This document shows, piece by piece, positions 1 to 6,876 of a DNA stretch of 6,876 nucleotides. The notes beneath the pieces are model-generated. The model saw only the letters and a list, made by a program, of their open reading frames with translations. It searched no databases and was not told the origin of the DNA. The stretch comes from Achromobacter sp. GTDB taxonomy: Bacteria; Pseudomonadota; Gammaproteobacteria; Burkholderiales; Burkholderiaceae_B. Position 1 is the first letter of the stretch; each line of letters begins with the position of its first letter. The stretch covers positions 1 to 6,876 of the forward strand of contig DMTA01000312.1 of NCBI GenBank assembly GCA_003454835.1, written 5' to 3'. A program made the position numbers and the translations under genes.

Positions 1-140
1 GGCGCCGGCCGTGCGCCCGAGGGGATCTGAAGGCAGTCGCCGAAGGCGACAACGAAGATGACGAAGGGGTAGTCCGGAGCGAAGGCTCCGGACCGCAATC
101 GTAGCCCCGCGCGCCCCAGGCCGACGACGCGCCCGGCGTC
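1..140. other. Hairpin-rich non-coding block, possibly a dispersed intergenic repeat
   Basis: Three perfect stem-loops lie in this block. The first is at 36-50, with a 6-bp stem GTCGCC/GGCGAC and loop GAA. The second is at 72-93, with a 9-bp stem GTCCGGAGC/GCTCCGGAC and loop GAAG. The third is at 126-140, with a 5-bp stem GACGC/GCGTC and loop GCCCG. The first two share a similar GTC-stem and GAAGG layout. Reading frames run in from the left edge on both strands: a + frame stops at 28-30, another + frame stops at 102-104, and a minus frame starting at ATG 151 stays open to the edge. Their translations are low in complexity and resemble no family I know, so none is called. The stem-loops suggest either the 3' end and terminator zone of an upstream gene, or a copy of an interspersed palindromic element. 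There is no T-tract after any stem. Confidence 0.45.
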
Positions 141-280
141 TCAAGAACCATCCGCTGGCGCCAAGACCGGCCCATTCCTCTCAAGATCAATCCGCTCGCC
201 TTAGCAGTGACAAACACCTGCAGAGCCTGTTCCGCTCGCCTTAACAGTGACAAACACCTGCAGCGCCCATTCCGCACGCC
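141..280. repeat. Degenerate direct repeat, 40-bp period
   Basis: The motif TCCGC recurs at 151, 191, 231 and 271, exactly 40 bp apart. The two central units, 191-230 and 231-270, match at 36 of 40 positions by eye, and their first 33 bases differ only at 204 (G) versus 244 (A). The outer units are degenerate. Position 141-150 matches 181-190 at 8 of 10 bases, and the unit at 271 keeps only its first ten bases (TCCGCACGCC against TCCGCTCGCC). A 40-bp spacing is close to four helical turns, so the units would lie on one face of the DNA. That fits repeated protein-binding sites upstream of nbaC, but a decayed minisatellite is equally possible. No coding potential is visible across it. Confidence 0.7.
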
Positions 281-374
281 ATTGAACCGCCTCGCGCTAC
301 GAAAGCTAAATCCTTGCGTTGAACGACCGAGCCCCCAGGGAAACCCCGCGATAGATAACCCGCATATCCACCCC

Positions 375-386
375 CACAATTTCTAT

Positions 387-390
<4 letters not shown>
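375..390. promoter_or_regulatory. Perfect inverted repeat CACAAT-TTCT-ATTGTG, candidate operator
   Basis: Half-sites CACAAT (375-380) and ATTGTG (385-390) are exact reverse complements around TTCT. This AT-rich 16-bp palindrome sits in very C-rich DNA 60 bp before the nbaC start codon, where a transcription factor would be expected to act. It overlaps the -35-like TTGTGC (387-392) of the weak promoter candidate, so a bound protein could repress there. The regulator family cannot be told from the site, and no regulator gene is in the window. Confidence 0.5.
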
Positions 391-1013
<623 letters not shown>

Positions 1014-1014
1014 G

Positions 1015-2016
1015 ATGATCCAGAAAATCGACATGCACGCGCACTTCTTCCCGCCGATCACCCGGCAGGAAGCCGCCGCGCTGGACCCCGTCAACGCGCC
1101 CTGGCTGCGTCCCGACGGCAATGGCAAGACTGGGCAGATCATGGCCGGTGACCGACCGTTCCGCCCCGTCGACGCCACCCTCTGGGACCCCGCGCTGCGC
1201 ATCGAACAGATGGACCGTCACGGCGTCGATGTTCAAATCCTGTGCGCCACGCCCATCATGTTCGGCTACACCTACCCCGCGCAGGCTGCCGCCGATTGGG
1301 CCGCACGCATGAACGACCTGGCGCTTGAACATTGCGCCCACGCGCCCACGCGCCTCAAATCCCTGGCCCAAGTGCCCCTGCAGGACCTCGACCTAGCCTG
1401 CCGCGAAGCATCGCGATCACGCGCCGCCGGACACCTGGGCGTGCAGATCGGCAACCACGTCGGCCCGCGTGACCTCGACGACGACACGTTGGTGCAGTTC
1501 CTCATCCACTGCGCCAACGACGACATCCCCGTCCTCGTGCATCCGTGGGACATGATGACCGACGGCCGCATGAAGAAATGGATGCTGCCGTGGCTCGTCG
1601 CCATGCCCGCCGAAACCCAGCTCGGCATTCTGTCGCTGATCCTGTCCGGCGCCTTCGAACGCATTCCCCGCAGCCTCAAGCTGTGCTTTGCCCATGGAGG
1701 CGGCAGCTTCGCGTATCTGCTCGGACGCGTCGACAACGCCTGGCGCCATCGCGACATCGTCCGCGAAGACTGCCCGCATCCGCCATCGTCGTACACCGAC
1801 CGCTTCTACACCGACAGCGCCGTCTTCGACCCGCGATCCCTGCGCCTGCTCATCGACGTCATGGGCGAAGACCGCGTCCTGCTCGGCTCCGACTACCCGT
1901 ATCCGCTCGGCGAGCAGGAAGTCGGCAAACTCGTCACGCACGCCGATCTGGTGCCCGGCGTGCAGCAGAAGATCCTGTTCCGCAACACGATGACGTTCTT
2001 TGGCTTGCAGGCGTAG
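1015..2016 (+). CDS. nbaD: 2-amino-3-carboxymuconate-6-semialdehyde decarboxylase (ACMSD)
   Basis: This zinc-dependent, non-oxidative decarboxylase of the amidohydrolase superfamily converts the NbaC product ACMS to 2-aminomuconate-6-semialdehyde, diverting it from spontaneous closure to quinolinate. The 333-residue protein is a full-length TIM barrel. Visible active-site residues are the zinc ligands H8 and H10 (DMHAH near the N-terminus), H176 (LVHPWDM) and D293 (LLGSDYPY), and the catalytic H227 (FAHGGG). Substrate arginines R50 and R238 are present; R238 would act across the dimer interface. All sit one residue below the Pseudomonas fluorescens ACMSD numbering I recall, so the start at 1015 is sound. 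Only one base separates it from the nbaC stop and no clear Shine-Dalgarno is seen, so translation is probably coupled. C outnumbers G over much of the gene, as in nbaC. Its stop codon lies inside the first unit of a 16-bp tandem repeat. Confidence 0.95.
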   Translation: MIQKIDMHAHFFPPITRQEAAALDPVNAPWLRPDGNGKTGQIMAGDRPFRPVDATLWDPALRIEQMDRHGVDVQILCATPIMFGYTYPAQAAADWAARMNDLALEHCAHAPTRLKSLAQVPLQDLDLACREASRSRAAGHLGVQIGNHVGPRDLDDDTLVQFLIHCANDDIPVLVHPWDMMTDGRMKKWMLPWLVAMPAETQLGILSLILSGAFERIPRSLKLCFAHGGGSFAYLLGRVDNAWRHRDIVREDCPHPPSSYTDRFYTDSAVFDPRSLRLLIDVMGEDRVLLGSDYPYPLGEQEVGKLVTHADLVPGVQQKILFRNTMTFFGLQA

Positions 2017-2076
2017 CAATGAAATAGGGCAGCATTGAAATAGCGCAGCAATGACATAGCGCGGCAGTGGAACAAC
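2013..2076 (+). repeat. 16-bp tandem repeat, three good units plus one decayed
   Basis: Units begin at 2013, 2029, 2045 and 2061, with approximate consensus GCAGCAATGAAATAGC. The first three agree closely and the fourth (2061-2076) is diverged. The first unit contains the ACMSD stop codon (TAG 2014-2016). Each good unit holds a start-like codon, one sense codon and TAG: ATG AAA TAG at 2019, TTG AAA TAG at 2035 and ATG ACA TAG at 2051. Because the period is 16, successive units fall in different frames. The array is too short and perfect-phased to be coding. It could have grown by replication slippage or act in the mRNA between the enzyme and transporter genes. Confidence 0.75.
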
Positions 2077-2118
2077 GCGCCCGCGCATCCACGCAACCGC
2101 GCGCCATCACATTCATGA

Positions 2119-2131
2119 CCGTGACACACGG
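2119..2131. promoter_or_regulatory. Small perfect inverted repeat ahead of the binding-protein gene
   Basis: CCGTG (2119-2123) and CACGG (2127-2131) pair around ACA. The element ends 18 bases before the start codon at 2150 and just upstream of the AAGGGG ribosome-binding site (2138-2143). It could be a small operator or a weak leader hairpin, and a five-base match may also be chance. No convincing promoter boxes were found in 2077-2149, so the transporter may be transcribed from upstream or from a promoter I cannot recognise. Confidence 0.25.
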
Positions 2132-2149
2132 CATAGCAAGGGGAATCAC

Positions 2150-3325
2150 ATGAAACGCATCCATACGCTGGCCGCCGCCGCAGTGCTCGGGCTGTCGCTG
2201 CACGCCGCCGCGCAGGCCGACGTAAAGATTGGCCTGCTGACCACGCTGACCGGTCCCGGCTCCGTGCTCGGCCAGGATCAGCTCGACGGCTTCATGCTCG
2301 CCGTCGACCAAGGCGGCGGCAAATTGGGCGGCGTGGCCGTGCAGGTCATCAAGGAAGACGACCAGTTCAAACCCGAGGTCGGCGTCCAGGCCGCCCGCAA
2401 GCTCGTGCAAAGCGACAAGGTGCCCATCATCACCGGCGTCGTGTACTCCAACGTCATGCTCGCCGTCGTGCGGCCCGTGACCAGCGCCGGCGTCTTCCTC
2501 GTCGGCTCCAACGCCGGCCCCACCAATCTTGCCGGCAAGGACTGTTCTCCGTACTTCTTCTCGACCTCCTGGAACAACACCCAGCGCCACGAAGGCAGCG
2601 GCGAAATGGCCAACCAGATGGGCTTCAAGAAGGTCTATCTGCTGGCCCCCAACTACCAGGCCGGCAAGGATGCGATGGCCGGCTTCAAACGCTTCTACAA
2701 AGGCGATGTCGTCAACGAAGTGTTCACGCAGGTCAACCAGCCCGACTACTCCGTCGAACTGGCCGCGCTGGCCGACGCCAAGCCCGACGCCGCGTACGTC
2801 TTCTTTCCCGGCGGCATGGGCGTGAACTTCATCAAGCAGTATCGCCAGGCCGGACTCTTCGGCAAGATCCCGCTGTTGTCGGTCGACACCATCGACGGCG
2901 CCACGTTGCCCGCCCTGCAGAAAGACGCGCTGGGCGCCGTCACCAACGTGCCGTATTCGCCGGACCTGGACAACGCCGCCAACAAGGCCTTCGCGGCCGC
3001 GTTCCGCCAGAAGTACGGCCGCGAGCCGTCCAGCTATGCCGCGCAGTCGTATGACGCGGCCCAGCTGATCGGATCCGCGCTCAAGAAGACCGGCGGCAAG
3101 ACCGACGAAAAGGATGCGTTGCGCAAGGCGCTGGAGGCCGCCGACTTCCAATCGGTGCGCGGCGAATTCCGCTATCAGCCCAACCACTTCCCCGTGGCCG
3201 GATTCTTCCGGGCGGACGTGGCCGAGAATGCCGACGGCAAGGTCGCGTTCGTGAACAAGGGCCCCATCTTCCCCGACCTGTCCAAGGTCTCCGACCAGTA
3301 CGCCGCCCAGTGCGTCATGAAGTGA
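2150..3325 (+). CDS. ABC transporter periplasmic solute-binding protein (HAAT/Liv family, type I fold)
   Basis: This is the secreted receptor that captures the ligand and delivers it to the LivH/LivM permeases encoded next. Residues 1-23 form a typical Sec signal peptide: MKR, a hydrophobic Ala/Leu core, then cleavage after AQA before DVKIG. There is no lipobox cysteine, so it should be soluble in the periplasm. The mature part begins with the family pattern KIGLLTTLTGPGSVLGQDQLDG and continues as a two-lobed Peripla_BP_6-type domain; the whole protein is 391 residues, normal for the family. Two cysteines remain, C132 (KDCSPYFF) and C388 near the C-terminus. AAGGGG at 2138-2143 lies six bases before the ATG. 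The ligand cannot be read from sequence. The Liv class covers branched-chain and other amino acids, amides and many aromatic acids, and the adjoining nbaC-nbaD genes favour an aromatic ligand by inference only. Confidence 0.92.
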   Translation: MKRIHTLAAAAVLGLSLHAAAQADVKIGLLTTLTGPGSVLGQDQLDGFMLAVDQGGGKLGGVAVQVIKEDDQFKPEVGVQAARKLVQSDKVPIITGVVYSNVMLAVVRPVTSAGVFLVGSNAGPTNLAGKDCSPYFFSTSWNNTQRHEGSGEMANQMGFKKVYLLAPNYQAGKDAMAGFKRFYKGDVVNEVFTQVNQPDYSVELAALADAKPDAAYVFFPGGMGVNFIKQYRQAGLFGKIPLLSVDTIDGATLPALQKDALGAVTNVPYSPDLDNAANKAFAAAFRQKYGREPSSYAAQSYDAAQLIGSALKKTGGKTDEKDALRKALEAADFQSVRGEFRYQPNHFPVAGFFRADVAENADGKVAFVNKGPIFPDLSKVSDQYAAQCVMK

Positions 3326-3329
3326 AGCG

Positions 3330-3348
3330 GGCGGCCCAGACGGCCGCC
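3330..3348 (+). promoter_or_regulatory. Intercistronic GC hairpin between binding-protein and permease genes
   Basis: GGCGGCC (3330-3336) and GGCCGCC (3342-3348) form a perfect 7-bp all-GC stem with loop CAGAC. It begins four bases after the binding-protein stop and ends just before the permease ribosome-binding site AAGGGGG (3352-3358). No T-run follows, so it is unlikely to be a full terminator. Such hairpins in Liv- and Mal-type operons commonly protect the upstream message or partly attenuate, letting the binding protein be made in excess over the membrane parts. That role is inferred here from position. Confidence 0.55.
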
Positions 3349-3365
3349 GGCAAGGGGGTGTAGCC

Positions 3366-4286
3366 ATGTCCACGACGCTGCTGCTGGTGCAGGCCTTGAA
3401 CGGCCTGCAACTCGGCATTCTGCTGTTCCTGCTGGCCGCCGGCCTGACGCTGGTGTTCGGCATCATGAATTTCATCAACCTGGCGCACGGGTCGCTGTAC
3501 ATGATGGGCGCGTTCATCGCGGCCACCGTGTTCCGGCACACCGGCTCGTTTCTGCTGGCCGCCGCCGCGGTCGTCGCGGGCATGGCGCTGCTTGGGCTGC
3601 TGCTGGACCGCATCGCGCTGGCGCGGCTGTATCCGCGCGATCACCTGGACCAGGTGCTCGCTACGTTCGGCTTCATCCTGTTCTTCAATGAACTGACCCG
3701 CATCCTGTGGGGGCCCGCGCCGATCAGCATGGGGCTGCCGTCCTGGCTGTCCGGCACCATCGACATCCTGGGCGTTACGTATCCGCTGTACCGGTTTCTC
3801 ATCATCGTGGTCGGGCTGCTGGTCGCGGCGGGGTGCTACCTGCTGATCCATCGCACACGGCTCGGCATGCTGATCCGCGCCGGGTCCACCGACCGCATGA
3901 TGGTCGGCGCGCTGGGGGTGAACATTGCGCGCCTGAACACGCTGCTGTTTGTGCTGGGCGCGGTGCTGGCGGGCCTGGCCGGGCTGATGGCCGGCCCCAT
4001 TCTGTCGGCGCAGACGGGCATGGGCGAACCCATCCTGATCCTGACGCTGGTCGTCATCGTGATCGGCGGCATCGGTTCCGTGCGCGGCGCTTTCCTGGCC
4101 GCGCTGATGGTCGGGCTGATCGACACGCTGGGACGCGCGCTACTGCCGACGCTGCTGCGCGCCGCCCTGCCCCCGGCCGCGGCCAATGCCGCAGGCCCCG
4201 CCATTGCGTCGATGCTGATCTACATCGTCATGGCGCTGGTGCTGGCGATGCGGCCGCAGGGCCTCTTTCCCGTCAGGCACGGATAA
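3366..4286 (+). CDS. livH: ABC transporter permease, LivH type
   Basis: This is one of the two inner-membrane permease subunits that form the import channel with LivM. The 306-residue protein is mostly hydrophobic, with roughly eight membrane segments. Family hallmarks are the N-terminal GLTLVFGIMNFINLAHGSL (about 26-44), the cytoplasmic EAA-like coupling loop RAGSTDRMMVGALGVNIARL (171-190) that contacts the ATPases, GGIGSVRGAFLAALMVG (234-250) and the C-terminal RPQGLFPVR (296-304). AAGGGGG at 3352-3358 is seven bases before the ATG. It follows the binding-protein gene after 40 bases and precedes livM by 13 bases. An Ala/Pro-rich stretch (266-278) lies in the loop before the last membrane segment. 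The LivH label states subunit class, not proven leucine transport. Confidence 0.93.
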   Translation: MSTTLLLVQALNGLQLGILLFLLAAGLTLVFGIMNFINLAHGSLYMMGAFIAATVFRHTGSFLLAAAAVVAGMALLGLLLDRIALARLYPRDHLDQVLATFGFILFFNELTRILWGPAPISMGLPSWLSGTIDILGVTYPLYRFLIIVVGLLVAAGCYLLIHRTRLGMLIRAGSTDRMMVGALGVNIARLNTLLFVLGAVLAGLAGLMAGPILSAQTGMGEPILILTLVVIVIGGIGSVRGAFLAALMVGLIDTLGRALLPTLLRAALPPAAANAAGPAIASMLIYIVMALVLAMRPQGLFPVRHG

Positions 4287-4299
4287 GGACGGCGACGCC

Positions 4300-5279
4300 A
4301 TGTTCACGTTATCTCCCCGCACGCTGGCCGCCGCCGCGCTGCTGCTGTTGTTCGCCCTGGTGCCCGTGTACGCGCAGTGGCAGGGTGAACCGTTTCTGCT
4401 GGCGCTGTTTGGCCGCGTGCTGGTCTACGGCATTGCGGCGCTGGCGCTCAATCTGCTGCTGGGCTACGGCGGCATGGTGAGCTTCGGCCATGCGCTGTAT
4501 CTGGGCCTTGGCGCCTATTCCGTCGGCGTGCTGTCGCACTACGGCATCGAAAGCGGCTGGTGGCATCTTGCCGGCGCCATCGGCGCCTGCGCGGTCGTCG
4601 GGATCGTCAGCGGGTATGTGGTGATGCGCACCAACGGCATCGCGTTCATCATGATCACGCTCGCCTTCGCCCAGATGTTCTATTTTCTGGCGACGGGCCT
4701 GGAAGGCTTTGGCGGCGACGACGGCATGTCGCTCTTTGCCGGCAGCGACTTCGGCCTGTTCCGGCTGGACACGCCCCTCGCGCTGTATTGCGCGGCCTTC
4801 GGCGTGCTGCTGCTGGTGCTGTGGCTGATGCACCGGCTGATCCATGCGCCGTTCGGCATGGCCCTGCGCGGCTGCCAGGCCAACGAGCGACGCATGCGCG
4901 CGCTGGGCTTTCCCACGCTGCGTTACCGGCTTGCCGCCTATGTGATATCCGCCGTCGTCTGCGGCGTGGCGGGTGTGTTGTTGGCGAACCTGACTATGTA
5001 CGTATCGCCGTCGTACCTGGCGTGGACGACCTCCGGCGAACTGATCGTGATGGTGGCGCTGGGCGGCATCGGCACGCTGTTCGGCCCGGTGGCGGGCGCA
5101 CTGGCATTCCTGCTGCTCGAAGAAGGCTTGAAGCTGATCACCGACCACTGGATGCTGGTCATGGGCCTGTTGATCGTCGGCGTGGTGCTTGCCTCGCGGC
5201 GCGGCACCTACGGCAGCCTGTCGGCCGCACCGTGGCGCATCACGCGCAGAACGGCGCGCCATCCCACCGGAGAGCCGCA

Positions 5280-5283
<4 letters not shown>
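4300..5283 (+). CDS. livM: ABC transporter permease, LivM type
   Basis: This is the second inner-membrane permease subunit, pairing with LivH. The 327-residue protein opens with a hydrophobic segment (about 9-25) and carries the LivM landmarks LNLLLGYGGMVSFGHALYLG (50-69), MRTNGIAFIMITLAFAQMFY (109-128), the coupling loop ALRGCQANERRMRALGF (188-204) and GGIGTLFGPVAGA (255-267). The C-terminal 25 residues are hydrophilic and Arg/Pro-rich, a cytoplasmic tail. An AAGGA at 4285-4289 overlaps the livH stop and lies ten bases from the ATG, so coupling with livH is likely. The stop TGA (5281-5283) overlaps the livG ATG (5280). Codon use is CTG-dominated: 13 of the first 16 leucines, unlike nbaC. Confidence 0.93.
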
Positions 5284-6043
<760 letters not shown>

Positions 6044-6047
<4 letters not shown>

Positions 6048-6754
6048 CCGCCCTGCTCTCGCTGCGCGGCGTCACCGCGCATTACGGCGCCAGCCAGGCG
6101 CTCTTCGGGATCGACCTGGACATTGCGCCGGGTGAATTCGTCACGCTGCTGGGACGCAACGGCATGGGCAAGTCCACCACCGTCAAGGCGGTGATGGGCC
6201 TGAACCCCGCCACGCGCGGCGCCATCAGCTTTGACGGCGCGGACATCGGGCGGCTGCCTTCCTACAAGGTGGCGCAGCGCGGCATCGGGCTGGTGCCCGA
6301 AGGCCGGCATGTCTTTCCCAATCTGTCCGTGCGCGAGAACCTGGTGGCGACTGCGCACAACCGGCAAGGCGTCGCGCACCCCTGGACGCTGGAACGCGTG
6401 TACGGGTTGTTCCCGCGCCTGTCCGAACGCGCCAAGCATCTGGGCAGCCACCTGTCGGGCGGCGAACAGCAGATGCTGGCCATCGGCCGCGCGTTGATGA
6501 CCAACCCCGACCTCCTGATCCTGGACGAAGCCACCGAAGGCCTCGCGCCGCTGATCGTGGCCGAGATCTGGCGCATCATCCGCGACATCCGCGCGACCGG
6601 CATGTCCACGCTGATCGTGGACCGCAACTACCGCGCGGTGCTGGAACACACCGACCGGTGTCTGGTCATGGAGAAGGGATTGATCGTGCAGGATGGCGAT
6701 AGCGCGTCGCTGGCCCGGCAGCCGGAGCAGTTGACGCGCTATCTGGGGGTGTAG
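6044..6754 (+). CDS. livF: ABC transporter ATP-binding protein, LivF type
   Basis: This is the second cytoplasmic ATPase, a partner of LivG. ATG 6044 overlaps the livG stop in ATGA and is preceded at seven bases by GGGAGG (6031-6036). The upstream extension of the frame is a livG shadow. The 236-residue protein has Walker A GRNGMGKST (37-45), the LivF-typical VPEGRHVFPNLSVRENL (84-100), a canonical signature LSGGEQQ (137-143), Walker B LLILDEAT (157-164) with catalytic E162, and the C-terminal RYLGV. At the switch position, where most ABC ATPases have His and LivF proteins often have Gln (VEQN), this protein reads VDRN, with R194. It is the last gene of the operon; the next gene is convergent. 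Confidence 0.94.
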
Positions 6755-6759
6755 CGGCG

Positions 6760-6797
6760 GGGCGCGTGCGAAGACAGTTCGCCAAGCGCCCGCGCCC
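6760..6797. terminator. Possible two-tier stem-loop between convergent genes
   Basis: GGGCGCG (6760-6766) pairs with CGCGCCC (6791-6797). Inside it, GCGAA (6768-6772) pairs with TTCGC (6778-6782) around GACAG. It fills most of the 55-base gap between the livF stop and the stop of the convergent minus-strand gene, where a bidirectional terminator is expected. No T-run follows on either strand and the internal bulge is uneven (1 base against 8), so intrinsic termination is not secure and Rho-dependent ending is possible. Confidence 0.35.
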
Positions 6798-6809
6798 TGG
6801 CGGCAATCG

Positions 6810-6876
6810 TCAGATCACCGCTTCGATCAGGAACGGACCGCGGCGCTTCAGGCCCTCGGCCAGCGCGCGCGCAAAG
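6810..6876 (-). CDS. C-terminal fragment, probable thiamine-diphosphate-dependent enzyme
   Basis: On the minus strand a frame enters from the right edge and stops at TGA (6812-6810). Its last 21 residues are FARALAEGLKRRG followed by PFLIEAVI. The pattern of ALAEGL, a short basic turn, GP-hydrophobic-LIE and a short end is how many acetolactate synthase/benzoylformate decarboxylase-like ThDP enzymes finish. This is family pattern recognition on a very short stretch; the substrate cannot be told. It converges with livF, so it is not part of the transporter operon. The gene is cut by the window, not visibly broken. Confidence 0.55.
   Translation of the reverse strand, partial: FARALAEGLKRRGPFLIEAVI

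Noticed and set aside
1..151. Minus-strand frame from ATG 151 running off the left edge
   Set aside because: The peptide is Ser/Pro/Thr/Arg-rich, passes through three perfect hairpins, has no good ribosome-binding site and matches nothing I recognise. It remains possible but unsupported.
141..280. CRISPR array
   Set aside because: The repeats are contiguous 40-bp units without unique spacers of regular size, only two units are well conserved, and there is no cas gene.
2036..2041. TTGAAA as a -35 box for the transporter genes
   Set aside because: It is part of the 16-bp repeat, and nothing resembling a -10 box lies 16-18 bases downstream.
1934..3613. 559-codon open frame on the minus strand
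   Set aside because: It lies antisense to the well-supported binding-protein gene and crosses into livH. Its translation is rich in Arg, Gly, His and Val with no domain, which is the usual antisense artefact in high-GC DNA.
4560..5279. N-terminal extension of the livG frame
   Set aside because: It is the out-of-frame shadow of livM. The true livG start is ATG 5280, with a good ribosome-binding site and the conserved family N-terminus.

Overview
The window is high-GC, tightly packed bacterial DNA. GC content, operon style and protein features point to a betaproteobacterium of the Burkholderiales, probably Alcaligenaceae (Bordetella/Achromobacter-like). This is an inference; no rRNA or marker gene is present. 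All complete genes lie on the + strand.

Layout: (1) Positions 1-449 hold no recognisable gene. They contain a hairpin-rich block (1-140), a degenerate 40-bp-period direct repeat (about 141-280), and an AT-rich perfect palindrome (375-390) beside a weak promoter candidate. (2) Positions 450-2016 hold two abutting genes for consecutive steps of the 3-hydroxyanthranilate branch of tryptophan/2-nitrobenzoate catabolism: 3-hydroxyanthranilate 3,4-dioxygenase (nbaC) and 2-amino-3-carboxymuconate-6-semialdehyde decarboxylase (ACMSD, nbaD). Every metal and substrate residue I know for both enzymes is in place. (3) Positions 2017-2149 are an intergenic gap that opens with a 16-bp tandem repeat running out of the ACMSD stop codon. 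(4) Positions 2150-6754 hold a complete five-gene HAAT/Liv-type ABC importer: a secreted solute-binding protein, two permeases and two ATPases. A 7-bp GC hairpin separates the binding-protein gene from the first permease gene, and the last three genes overlap by ATGA junctions. (5) From 6810 to the right edge, the last 21 codons of a convergent minus-strand gene are visible, probably a thiamine-diphosphate-dependent decarboxylase/synthase-like enzyme.

Reading as a unit: the importer may bring in an aromatic or amino-aromatic acid. NbaC opens the ring of 3-hydroxyanthranilate to 2-amino-3-carboxymuconate semialdehyde (ACMS), and ACMSD decarboxylates that to 2-aminomuconate semialdehyde. The next enzyme, an aminomuconate semialdehyde dehydrogenase, is not in the window. 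Whether the transporter really serves this pathway is inferred from adjacency only. Codon use and C/G strand skew differ clearly between the enzyme pair and the permease genes, so the two blocks may have been joined from different sources.

The enzymes and transporter belong to known families. The least explained parts are the non-coding elements: the 40-bp-period repeat, the 16-bp tandem repeat, the hairpin block and the palindrome.
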